DNA of 7,160 bases, from the NCBI GenBank assembly GCA_945867875.1, contig CAMBJF010000121.1, positions 1 through 7,160 on the forward strand, in the 5' to 3' direction. This document shows, piece after piece, positions 1-6,178 of the stretch. The position numbers and the translations under genes were made by a program. The notes below the pieces were generated by a model, which had not been told where the DNA came from, searched no databases, and worked only from the letters and a program-made list of their open reading frames with translations. Each line of letters opens with the position of its first letter. Position 1 is the stretch's first letter. This DNA is from an uncultured Ruminococcus sp. (lineage in GTDB: Bacteria > Bacillota > Clostridia > Oscillospirales > Ruminococcaceae).

Positions 1-47
1 ATATATATTAATTATTGTTACCGACAGAAAACAGAAAGGATCATTCT

Positions 48-1328
48 ATGTTCGTAGATAAAGCGGTCATTAAAATAAAGGCGGGAGACGGCGGAGACGG
101 TGCTGTTTCCTTTCACCGTGAAAAATACGTTGCGGCAGGCGGTCCCGACGGCGGCGACGGCGGCAAGGGCGGCGACATTGTTTTTGCCGTTGACGACAGC
201 CTTTCCACCCTCATTGATTTCAGATACAAGAGAAAATTCGTCGCTGAAAGAGGTCAGAACGGCTCCGCAAAGAACTGCACGGGCAGAAATGCTCCCGACC
301 TTATCATAAAAGTTCCCAGAGGAACCGTTGTCCGTGACGCTGCAACAGGCAGAGTTATGGCGGATATGTCCTCGGACGAGCCTAAGGTGCTTGCAAGGGG
401 CGGAAAGGGCGGAAAGGGCAACGCACGCTTTGCCACACCCACCCGTCAGATACCGAAATTCTCAAAGCCCGGCTTTATGGGCGAGGCTTTTGAAGTGAGT
501 CTCGAGCTGAAGCTCCTTGCGGACGTGGGTCTCGTGGGATTTCCCAATGTGGGCAAGTCCACCCTTATTTCCGTGGTCTCTGCCGCAAAGCCCAAGATAG
601 CAAATTACCACTTCACCACCCTTACCCCCGTTCTGGGCGTTGTCAAGATAAGCGAGGGCCATTCCTTTGTTATGGCGGATATTCCCGGTCTTATCGAGGG
701 TGCTTCCGAGGGCGTGGGTCTCGGTCACGAGTTCCTCCGTCACGTTGACAGATGCCGCCTTATCATTCACGTTGTTGATGTATCGGGCAGCGAGGGACGT
801 GACCCCAAGGAGGATTTTGAGATAATAAACCGTGAGCTGAAAAACTTCTCTGAGGATCTTGCAAAGCGTCCTCAGATAATCGCCGCAAACAAGTGCGATA
901 TGGCGACACCAGAGCAGATAGCCGATTTTAAGGCTTTTGCCGAAAAGCAGGGGCTCCCCGTTTTTGAGATATCCGCAGCCACCACTCAGGGCACAAAGGA
1001 GCTTATCGACGCAGCATACAGGGAGCTTGAAAAGCTTCCTCCCATAAAGGAATACGAGGTTGAGCCTCCCGCTCCCGCAGAGCTTGACGAGCAGGCAGGA
1101 AACGGCGAGCGCTTCGAGATAACCCGTGGGGACGATGCTGTATTTTATGTTACAGCGCCTTGGCTGGAGCACATTATGCGCACCGTTGATATGGACGACT
1201 ACGCATCTCTCCAGTATTTCCAGCGTGTTCTCAGAAACTCGGGCATCATAGACAAGCTTGAGGAAATGGGCATCGAAGAGGGCGACACCGTCAACATCTT
1301 CGGCTTTGAATTTGACTTTGTATTCTGA
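48..1328 (+). CDS. obgE: Obg family GTPase (50S ribosome assembly / stringent-response GTPase)
   Basis: Complete 426-residue Obg GTPase, which binds the large ribosomal subunit late in assembly and links it to (p)ppGpp status. Seen in the protein: a Gly-rich Obg fold at about residues 1-158 (GDGGDGAVSFHREK near 13-26, GGPDGGDGGKGGD at 31-43). The G domain follows with G1 GFPNVGKST at 164-172, switch I FTTLTP at 189-194, G3 DIPG at 211-214, G4 NKCD at 281-284 and G5 near ISAAT 308-312. An OCT domain covers about 353-426 and is typical of Gram-positive and some other Obg proteins but absent from E. coli ObgE. The ATG at 48 is chosen because AGAAAGGA (33-40) sits 7 nt upstream and the protein then begins MFVDKAVIKIKAGDGGDG as in the family; the in-frame TTG at 15 would add 11 unconserved residues. 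In Firmicutes this gene usually follows rplU-rpmA, which would lie left of the window. All motifs are intact. Confidence 0.98.
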   Translation: MFVDKAVIKIKAGDGGDGAVSFHREKYVAAGGPDGGDGGKGGDIVFAVDDSLSTLIDFRYKRKFVAERGQNGSAKNCTGRNAPDLIIKVPRGTVVRDAATGRVMADMSSDEPKVLARGGKGGKGNARFATPTRQIPKFSKPGFMGEAFEVSLELKLLADVGLVGFPNVGKSTLISVVSAAKPKIANYHFTTLTPVLGVVKISEGHSFVMADIPGLIEGASEGVGLGHEFLRHVDRCRLIIHVVDVSGSEGRDPKEDFEIINRELKNFSEDLAKRPQIIAANKCDMATPEQIADFKAFAEKQGLPVFEISAATTQGTKELIDAAYRELEKLPPIKEYEVEPPAPAELDEQAGNGERFEITRGDDAVFYVTAPWLEHIMRTVDMDDYASLQYFQRVLRNSGIIDKLEEMGIEEGDTVNIFGFEFDFVF

Positions 1329-1346
1329 TTTGTGAGAGGTAACATT

Positions 1347-1775
1347 ATGAGTATATTAGACAAGCTTTTCGGAAAGAAAAAGCCCTCCCTTGAGGATGAT
1401 ATCCATTCCGCCTGTGAATGGGTGGTCAGGGCACTGAATGTATCGGGCTATAACGCTGATTATTCGCTTGAAAGTATGAAGGAGATAGACCGCTTTTTTG
1501 ACGAACAGAGTGGCGAGGGCGGAATAATATCAAGAAACAGAGGACAGATAATCTTTGCACTTGCAAGCTATATCGGTGAGACAGTTATCCGTCTCTACGG
1601 CGGAAAATGGAGCGGCAGCGATGAAGTGAATATGTCCGTTGAGCTTGACGGCGGCACTGTTATTTTCCCCACGCAGCGGGCAATGAAAAGATACCAAAAC
1701 GGTTCCGAGGACAGCATTTATGCATATGTATATGTACTCGGACCTCACGAAGCTTCTGCAGAGTCTCACACATAA
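1347..1775 (+). CDS. Uncharacterised 142-residue protein between obgE and mrnC (DUF3806-like pattern)
   Basis: Function not known. The 142-residue protein starts MSILDKLFGKKK, a basic amphipathic N-terminus. A mixed helical part (15-55) follows, then a conserved-looking stretch with YIGE at 75-78, GGKW at 85-88, IFP at 106-108 and KRYQNG at 114-119. This order (helix ending in YxGE, then GGxW, a beta strand ending in FP, and KRxxNG before a final Tyr-rich helix) resembles the DUF3806-type fold found in many uncharacterised bacterial proteins; that is pattern memory, not a database result. There is no signal peptide or membrane segment, so it is probably cytoplasmic. The ATG at 1347 is preferred over the in-frame GTG at 1332 because GAGAGGT (1334-1340) lies 6 nt upstream of it. 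It begins 18 nt after the obgE stop and its TAA overlaps an ATG by one base, so it is almost certainly co-transcribed with obgE. Confidence 0.85.
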   Translation: MSILDKLFGKKKPSLEDDIHSACEWVVRALNVSGYNADYSLESMKEIDRFFDEQSGEGGIISRNRGQIIFALASYIGETVIRLYGGKWSGSDEVNMSVELDGGTVIFPTQRAMKRYQNGSEDSIYAYVYVLGPHEASAESHT

Positions 1776-1782
1776 TGTGAAG

Positions 1783-1799
1783 CGAAAGGACGGTCCTTT
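1783..1799 (+). promoter_or_regulatory. Shine-Dalgarno of mrnC inside an inverted repeat
   Basis: GCGAAAGGA (1782-1790) is the only good ribosome binding site ahead of the Mini-III reading frame. Its AAAGGAC (1785-1791) and the following GTCCTTT (1793-1799) are perfect inverted repeats around a single G. In RNA this could fold as a 5-6 bp stem with a 3-5 nt loop that hides the Shine-Dalgarno bases. It decides the start choice: the only in-frame codon at workable spacing (11 nt) is ATA at 1802. The repeat is plain in the sequence; a regulatory role is inference, and the short stem could be chance. Confidence 0.45.
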
Positions 1800-1801
1800 A
1801 T

Positions 1802-2206
1802 ATAGAAAAACGTGAAGTTAATCAATACAGCCCCCTGACCCTTGCGTTTTTGGGCGATGCCGTTTACAGCCAGCTTGTAAGGGAAAAGCTTGTGCTTGCG
1901 GCGAATATGCCCGTGAAAAAGCTCCACCCCGCTTCGGTGGAGCGTGTAAGGGCAAATTATCAGTCCAGAGCGGCGATGCTCATTGAGCCTATGCTCACGG
2001 AGGACGAAGCCGCTATAATGAAACGTGGCAGGAACGCCTCCTGCGGCTCGGGCAGCATTCCGAAAAGCTCTGACCCTGCGGAATATCACAGGGCAACATC
2101 TCTCGAGGCCCTTTTCGGATATCTTCATCTGCTGGGGCAGACGGACAGGATAAGGGAGCTTTTTGAATACATCTGGGAAAACACGGAGGTGAAGCCGAAG
2201 TGCTGA
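1802..2206 (+). CDS. mrnC: Mini-ribonuclease III (23S rRNA maturation), non-standard start
   Basis: Mini-III is a dimeric RNase III-fold nuclease without a dsRNA-binding domain; in Bacillus it trims the ends of 23S rRNA precursors. Counting from ATA 1802 the protein has 134 residues, close to the family's usual length. Family marks are SPLTLAFLGDAVY (10-22, catalytic Asp19), LHP then Q (helix 3), KRGRNA at 74-79 and SLEALFGYL at 100-108 with catalytic Glu102. The frame is open from 1781, directly after a TGA at 1778, and contains no ATG or GTG before the catalytic motif. The only standard start, TTG at 1850, would delete the first helix, leave Asp19 at residue 3, and has no ribosome binding site. 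ATA at 1802, 11 nt after AAAGGA, gives the expected N-terminus (xEKREVNQYSPLTLAFLGDA). The product is certain from the motifs; the start is not. An ATG-to-ATA change or base-call error is possible. The 3' end overlaps the next gene by 7 nt. Confidence 0.9.
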   Translation: MEKREVNQYSPLTLAFLGDAVYSQLVREKLVLAANMPVKKLHPASVERVRANYQSRAAMLIEPMLTEDEAAIMKRGRNASCGSGSIPKSSDPAEYHRATSLEALFGYLHLLGQTDRIRELFEYIWENTEVKPKC

Positions 2207-2874
2207 TGCTTGAAAACATCAATATGATTGAATGCGGTATGACCAACTGCTATGTTATCCGTGGCAGCAAGGGCGACGTTCTTGTTGATACGGGCAGGGA
2301 GGAATATCGTGACCACATTGAAACGTGGCTTTTAAATTATAACATCACCCTTATAATTCTCACCCACGGTCACGCCGAATGCGTTCAGAATGCGGCGTAT
2401 TTTTCCAAGCTGTACAACGCCCCCATTATGATAAGTCCCTATGATATGAGCATTGCAAGGGACAACGGCGCAAGACCGTATTACATAACCAATCCCTTGG
2501 GTCTGCTTATGATGAGACAGCTTGAAATGAACGCTCATATCCGTATGAACCGCTTTGAGCCCGCAATTTTTGCGGAAGAGGGTATGGACCTTAACCCATA
2601 CGGGATTAACGGCGTTATTATGAATCTGGAGGGTCACACAAAGGGTTCCATAGGCATTTTCTGCAAAAGCTCTGTGGGATATGACCTTTATGCGGGAGAT
2701 GCCATTGTGAACACTCCCCTGCCAATGTTCCCGCCAACCTGCGAAAGCCCCGCAAAGGCAAAGAAAGCTATGGAGCGGATAATCACCATATCCCCCGACC
2801 GTATCCTCTGCGGACACGGCGACCCCATAATCTGCGGGCACAAGCCATACAAGCTTTTTATTGACAGATTTTAA
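2200..2874 (+). CDS. Metallo-beta-lactamase-fold hydrolase with altered HxHxDH motif
   Basis: A 224-residue single-domain protein of the metallo-beta-lactamase superfamily, glyoxalase II/RNase Z-like in layout and probably cytoplasmic (no signal peptide). Fold marks are an N-terminal strand pair NCYVI..GDVLVDTG (16-32), the metal loop THGHAEC (55-61), GHTKGSIGI (145-153, His146), AGD (165-167, bridging Asp167) and CGHGDP (204-209, His206). The normal HxHxDH is here H56-G-H58-A-E60-C61, so two second-metal-site ligands are replaced (Asp by Glu, His by Cys). The substrate cannot be deduced. The GTG at 2200 is chosen because GGAGGTGA (2185-2192) is 7 nt upstream; the ATG at 2206, overlapping the mrnC stop as TGATG, is 13 nt away and is the alternative. 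The overlap with mrnC implies translational coupling. Confidence 0.88.
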   Translation: MLMLENINMIECGMTNCYVIRGSKGDVLVDTGREEYRDHIETWLLNYNITLIILTHGHAECVQNAAYFSKLYNAPIMISPYDMSIARDNGARPYYITNPLGLLMMRQLEMNAHIRMNRFEPAIFAEEGMDLNPYGINGVIMNLEGHTKGSIGIFCKSSVGYDLYAGDAIVNTPLPMFPPTCESPAKAKKAMERIITISPDRILCGHGDPIICGHKPYKLFIDRF

Positions 2875-2890
2875 GATAAGACAGAATAAT
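2861..2890 (+). promoter_or_regulatory. Probable sigma-A promoter for yebC
   Basis: A perfect -35 TTGACA (2861-2866) in the last codons of the hydrolase gene is followed, after 18 nt, by AATAAT (2885-2890), which matches 5 of 6 bases of TATAAT. Transcription would begin near 2897, giving a very short leader before AAGGAGA and the yebC ATG at 2914. Read-through from the upstream genes is also possible, since no terminator lies between. Confidence 0.6.
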
Positions 2891-2913
2891 AATTTATATT
2901 AAGGAGAATTTTT

Positions 2914-3657
2914 ATGTCAGGTCATTCTAAATGGAACAACATCAAGAGAAAAAAGGAAGCTACCGACGGCGCTAAGGCTAAGGTATTCACCAAAATAGGC
3001 AGAGAGATCGCCGTTTGCGTCAAGGAGGGCGGCGGAGACCCCAACAACAACTCCAAGCTCAGAGACCTTATCGCCAAGGCTAAGTCCAACAACGTGCCCA
3101 ACGACAACATCGACAGAATCATCAAGAAGGCAATGGGCGACGGCGACAAGACAAACTACGAGGCTAACGTTTACGAGGGCTACGGTCCCTGCGGCGTTGC
3201 CGTTATCGTTGAGACACTTACCGACAACAAGAACCGTACCGCAGGCGATATCCGCCACTACTTCGACAAGTTCGGCGGCAACCTCGGCACAACAGGCTGC
3301 GTATCCTTTATGTTCAGCGAAAAAGGCATTGTTATCGTTGAGAACACTGGTCTTGACGAGGACAAGGTAATGGAGGACATCTTCGACTGCGGCGCTTCCG
3401 ACTTCACAATGGACGAGGACGAGATTGAGATCGAGACTGAGCCTTCCGATGTTGGTGCAGTAAGAGAGGCTCTCACAGCAAAGGGCTACAATGTTATCTC
3501 CGCAGAGGCTATGCAGATACCCTCCACATACACAACCCTCACCGATGAAGAGGCTATCAGAAAGATGAATCTTCTCCTTGAGAACCTTGAGGAAAATGAC
3601 GACGTTCAGAACGTATATCACAACTGGGATATGCCTGAGAGCGACGAAGAGGAATAA
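2914..3657 (+). CDS. yebC: YebC/TACO1 family translation factor
   Basis: Complete 247-residue YebC-family protein, long annotated as a transcriptional regulator (PmpR) and more recently linked to relief of ribosome stalling at proline-rich stretches, like mitochondrial TACO1. It starts MSGHSKWNNIKRKKEATDGAKAKVFTKIGREI, the diagnostic YebC signature of the GHSKW (type 1) branch. Other conserved parts are SKLRDLIAKAKSNNVPNDNIDRIIKKA (47-73), YEGYGPCGVAVIVETLTDNKNRT (87-109), FGGNLGTTGCVSFMF (120-134) and the C-terminal acidic tail ESDEEE. The start is fixed by AAGGAGA (2901-2907) 6 nt upstream of ATG. Codon choice leans to C-ending codons: 18 of 21 Asn codons are AAC, somewhat more than in the neighbouring hydrolase gene, as for a well-expressed protein. 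It probably has its own promoter and ends at a strong terminator. Confidence 0.97.
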   Translation: MSGHSKWNNIKRKKEATDGAKAKVFTKIGREIAVCVKEGGGDPNNNSKLRDLIAKAKSNNVPNDNIDRIIKKAMGDGDKTNYEANVYEGYGPCGVAVIVETLTDNKNRTAGDIRHYFDKFGGNLGTTGCVSFMFSEKGIVIVENTGLDEDKVMEDIFDCGASDFTMDEDEIEIETEPSDVGAVREALTAKGYNVISAEAMQIPSTYTTLTDEEAIRKMNLLLENLEENDDVQNVYHNWDMPESDEEE

Positions 3658-3670
3658 TCGGAATATAAAC

Positions 3671-3712
3671 AAAACCTCCGTATTTATGGCAGCATAAATA
3701 CGGAGGTTTTTT
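3671..3712. terminator. Bidirectional intrinsic terminator between yebC and the MATE gene
   Basis: A perfect 18-bp stem (3671-3688 with 3693-3710), loop GCAG, ends in a run of six T on the + strand (3707-3712) and is preceded by AAACAAAA, which gives a U-rich tail on the - strand. It lies 13 nt after the yebC stop and 3 nt from the MATE stop codon, so it ends both convergent transcripts. Confidence 0.95.
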
Positions 3713-3715
3713 ATA

Positions 3716-5062
3716 TCAAGCTTTTTCCGCAACAAAGGTTGCCTTAACAAGCTCCTTGTCCCTTGCATAGCCCCACACAAGGAGCACGGTCATAAAGAAC
3801 CACACGATAGGCTCGGATATCATTACGCCGAAATATCCGAGAACGGGTGCGGCGGCAAAAGCAACAACAGCCTTGCCTATCATCTCGATAATGCTGCTGG
3901 CAACGGGAATGCTCTTGCGCCCAAGTCCCTGAAGCGAGCTTCGCATTATGATGAGCACCGCAAGGATAAAGTAAAACGGTGTGTTCACACGCATATATTT
4001 TGATGCAAGGCCAACGATGAATGTCTCGTCCGTGCCGGCTATCCAGCTCACAATTGCAGGGGAGAAAAGATATCCCACAATAACAGCCATTGCCGACCAT
4101 ACCCAGCACATAAATATGGCGCTCTTGATGCCCTTTCCCACTCTCTCAGGTCTGCCCGCCCCAAGGTTCTGACTGCAATATGTGGCACAGGCGGAGCCGA
4201 ATGCGCTGTAGGGCAGCATAAGAATGCTGGATATCTTTCTTGCGGCGGTGTGGGCGGCGATGGTGGCTGTGCCGAAATTGTTAATGGCTCTCTGGAGAAT
4301 GAGCGAACCTATCTCCACGATAGAGAACATCAGCGCAAGGGAAAGTCCCATTGCCATAAGCTCCCCAAGCTCGTTCAGCGTCACACGGAACTCTTCCCTT
4401 TTGGGGATAAGATAGGGAAATCTTATGCAGATGTATATGCAGCACATTATGAATGAAAAGCTCTGTGAAATGACCGTTGCATATGCCGCACCCTTTACAC
4501 CAAAGTCCAGCTTTGCGATGAAAAGGATATCGAGACCAATGTTTATAAACGATGAGATTATAAGGAAAACAAGGGGCGTAACGCTGTCTCCCACGGCTCG
4601 GAGAACACCTGCGGACATATTGTACAGCATCGCCGTGGTCATAAAAATGAGTATGACGGAAATGTAGCTGTATGCGGTGTCGAATATCTCGGCGGGGGTG
4701 TTCAGTATCCGCAGAAACGGGCGTAGGAACACCATACTCACCACCGTAAACACTGCCGAAACAGCAAGTCCGAGAATTATGGTCCCCGCCACCGAGCGGC
4801 GCATTTTAACGTGGTCCCCCGCTCCGAAATGGCGGGCGGTGATTATGGCAAAGCCGTTTGTAAGTCCCGACATAAAGCCGATTATAAGGTTTGAGATGTA
4901 GCTTGTGGAGCCGAGTGCGGCTATGGCATCAACTCCGATAGTTCTGCCCACGATGACCGTATCTATCATACTGTAAAGCTGCTGGAAAAGGCTTCCAAGG
5001 GCTATGGGCAGAGCAAAGGCAAATATCATTCCTGCGGGTTTTCCCGAAGTAAGCTCTCGCAT
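3716..5062 (-). CDS. MATE family efflux transporter (DinF/NorM-like)
   Basis: A 448-residue integral membrane protein of the multidrug and toxic compound extrusion family, which exports organic cations or drugs in exchange for H+ or Na+; its substrate cannot be told from sequence. The length suits 12 transmembrane helices in two homologous MatE halves. Family-typical stretches are PIALGSLFQQLYSMIDTVIVG (19-39), NMSAGVLRAVGDSVTPL (148-164), FINIGLDILFI (172-182) and GVKGAAYATVISQ (188-200) in the first half. In the second half they are HTAARKISS (271-279), CSQNLGAGRPERV (296-308) and RSSLQGLGRKSIPV (374-387). The ATG at 5062 is supported by GAGGA on the - strand (5073-5069) 6 nt upstream. It is transcribed alone, divergent from the radical SAM gene and convergent with yebC. 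It appears intact. Confidence 0.95.
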   Translation of the reverse strand: MRELTSGKPAGMIFAFALPIALGSLFQQLYSMIDTVIVGRTIGVDAIAALGSTSYISNLIIGFMSGLTNGFAIITARHFGAGDHVKMRRSVAGTIILGLAVSAVFTVVSMVFLRPFLRILNTPAEIFDTAYSYISVILIFMTTAMLYNMSAGVLRAVGDSVTPLVFLIISSFINIGLDILFIAKLDFGVKGAAYATVISQSFSFIMCCIYICIRFPYLIPKREEFRVTLNELGELMAMGLSLALMFSIVEIGSLILQRAINNFGTATIAAHTAARKISSILMLPYSAFGSACATYCSQNLGAGRPERVGKGIKSAIFMCWVWSAMAVIVGYLFSPAIVSWIAGTDETFIVGLASKYMRVNTPFYFILAVLIIMRSSLQGLGRKSIPVASSIIEMIGKAVVAFAAAPVLGYFGVMISEPIVWFFMTVLLVWGYARDKELVKATFVAEKA

Positions 5063-5101
5063 TTAAATTCCTCGATTCATATTCATAAATAACACTATGA
5101 T

Positions 5102-5130
5102 AGATTAGCTTATTTAAAAGTATTTGTCAA
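5102..5130 (-). promoter_or_regulatory. Possible promoter of the MATE gene
   Basis: Reading the - strand, a perfect -35 TTGACA (5130-5125) is followed after 17 nt by TAATCT (5107-5102), which matches only 3 of 6 bases of the -10 consensus. The surrounding 5063-5160 region is very AT-rich. The -35 and spacing are good but the -10 is weak, so an activator or a different -10 is possible. I see no operator repeat or riboswitch in this gap. Confidence 0.45.
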
Positions 5131-5186
5131 CAAAAAATCGGAGTAAAATTTGTTAAATATTTTCGAGGGCAAAATCCCCCTGCGGA

Positions 5187-5216
5187 TTGACGTGAGCTTT
5201 TAAAATCTGCTATAAT
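5187..5216 (+). promoter_or_regulatory. Near-consensus sigma-A promoter of the radical SAM gene (extended -10)
   Basis: TTGACG (5187-5192), an 18-nt spacer and a perfect TATAAT (5211-5216) preceded by TG at 5208-5209 (TGCTATAAT, extended -10). Transcription would begin near 5223, leaving a leader of about 20 nt that carries GGGGTGAGG (5233-5241) just before the ATG at 5244. Confidence 0.8.
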
Positions 5217-5243
5217 TATAGTATATATGAACGGGGTGAGGAT

Positions 5244-6131
5244 ATGGAAAGCGTTGCGGCAAAGTCGATACTCCACAAAAACAGAAGCACGGGCTGGTTC
5301 GGCACTGACTACAATATGAACCTGTACCGTGGCTGCTGTCACGGCTGCATTTACTGCGACAGCCGAAGTGACTGCTATGGTATAGAGGATTTTGAAAAGG
5401 TGTGCTGCAAGGCGGATTCCCTTGAGCTGCTCCGCCGTGAGCTTCGCCACAAGGCTCACACAGGCGTTATCGGCACAGGCGCTATGAGCGATCCCTACAA
5501 TCCCTTTGAAGCAAAAACACACCTTACCCGCCACGCTCTGGAGCTGATAAACGATTATGGCTTCGGCTGCGTCATTCTCTCCAAAAGCAGCCTTATGACC
5601 CGTGACAAGGACATTTTTCTTGCAATAAAAGAGCACTCCCCTATGATGTGCAAGCTGACTGTGACTACTGCTGATGACAATCTCAGCCGCATTATTGAGC
5701 CGAATGTATCCCCCTCATCTGAACGCTTTCAAGCCCTTGCGGAGCTGTCCGAGGCGGGACTTTTCACGGGAATAACGCTGATGCCCGTGCTGCCCTTTAT
5801 CGAGGACACAGAGGAAAATATCGCAAAAATAGTCCGAATGGGTGCAGAGGCGGGAGTGAGATTTATCTATCCCGCATTCGGAGTGACCCTGAGGGGCGGT
5901 CAGCGGGATTATTTTCTTCAAAAGCTTGATGAATGCTTCCCCGGACAGGGAATTTCACAAAAATACATCGATGCCTTCGGAAATTCATATGAATGTGTAT
6001 CGCCCAATGTGGAAAATCTCTGGCGGTGCTTTACCCGTGAATGCGACCGTTTCGGCATACTTTACAAGATGCAGGACATTATTTACGCTTCACGGCGTGA
6101 TTATGAAACGGAACAGCTTAGTTTTTTCTGA
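5244..6131 (+). CDS. Radical SAM protein, SPL/COG1533 (Rv2578c-like) group
   Basis: A 295-residue radical SAM enzyme. The [4Fe-4S] cluster motif is C31-x3-C35-x2-C38 in NLYRGCCHGCIYCDSR, the NxYRGCxHGCxYC form typical of the group that includes spore photoproduct lyase (a DNA repair enzyme) and many uncharacterised relatives. GTGAMSDPYNPFE (77-89), the VILSKSS strand (109-115), LTVTTADD (138-145) and GITLMPVLPFIEDTEENI (176-193) follow the partial TIM-barrel order of the family. Extra cysteines C44, C54 and C55 lie next to the cluster motif. The protein ends in EQLSFF, resembling the bacterial sliding-clamp-binding consensus QL[SD]LF. The reaction and substrate are unknown; a role on DNA is suggested only by kinship and the tail. 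The ATG at 5244 is set by the upstream GGGGTGAGG and promoter; the nearby ATG at 5227 is out of frame. It is a single-gene unit closed by a terminator. Confidence 0.9.
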   Translation: MESVAAKSILHKNRSTGWFGTDYNMNLYRGCCHGCIYCDSRSDCYGIEDFEKVCCKADSLELLRRELRHKAHTGVIGTGAMSDPYNPFEAKTHLTRHALELINDYGFGCVILSKSSLMTRDKDIFLAIKEHSPMMCKLTVTTADDNLSRIIEPNVSPSSERFQALAELSEAGLFTGITLMPVLPFIEDTEENIAKIVRMGAEAGVRFIYPAFGVTLRGGQRDYFLQKLDECFPGQGISQKYIDAFGNSYECVSPNVENLWRCFTRECDRFGILYKMQDIIYASRRDYETEQLSFF

Positions 6132-6140
6132 TAAAAAATT

Positions 6141-6178
6141 CATCCTGACATATCAAACAAGATATGTCAGGATGTTTT
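6141..6178. terminator. Bidirectional terminator between the radical SAM and YesL-like genes
   Basis: A perfect 14-bp stem (6141-6154 with 6161-6174) with a 6-nt loop AAACAA is followed by TTTT on the + strand; AAAAAATT before it gives AATTTTTT on the - strand. It begins 9 nt after the radical SAM stop and 2 nt from the stop of the opposite gene, so it serves both. The U-run is longer for the - strand. Confidence 0.9.

Noticed and set aside
15..47. obgE starting at TTG 15
   Set aside because: The extra 11 residues are not family-like and the ribosome binding site at 33-40 fits ATG 48.
1..47. Promoter or end of rpmA upstream of obgE
   Set aside because: The 47 bases are AT-rich but hold no -35/-10 pair at proper spacing and no readable upstream gene end; only the obgE ribosome binding site is supported.
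462..1172. Open frame on the - strand opposite obgE (236 codons)
   Set aside because: It lies entirely within the strongly conserved obgE coding sequence, has Cys/Leu-rich low-meaning content and no family signature.
1850..1852. TTG at 1850 as the mrnC start
   Set aside because: It would remove the conserved SPLTLAFL helix directly before the catalytic Asp and has no Shine-Dalgarno.
2917..3780. Long open frame on the - strand opposite yebC (287 codons)
   Set aside because: It is the antisense shadow of yebC, whose codon choice leaves few stops on the other strand. It runs through the terminator and into the MATE gene, has no ribosome binding site and shows no recognisable family pattern.
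5160..5186. Possible hairpin (GAGGGC...TCCCCC) upstream of the radical SAM gene
   Set aside because: Only three or four base pairs form, with no U tract; too weak to call a terminator or riboswitch.
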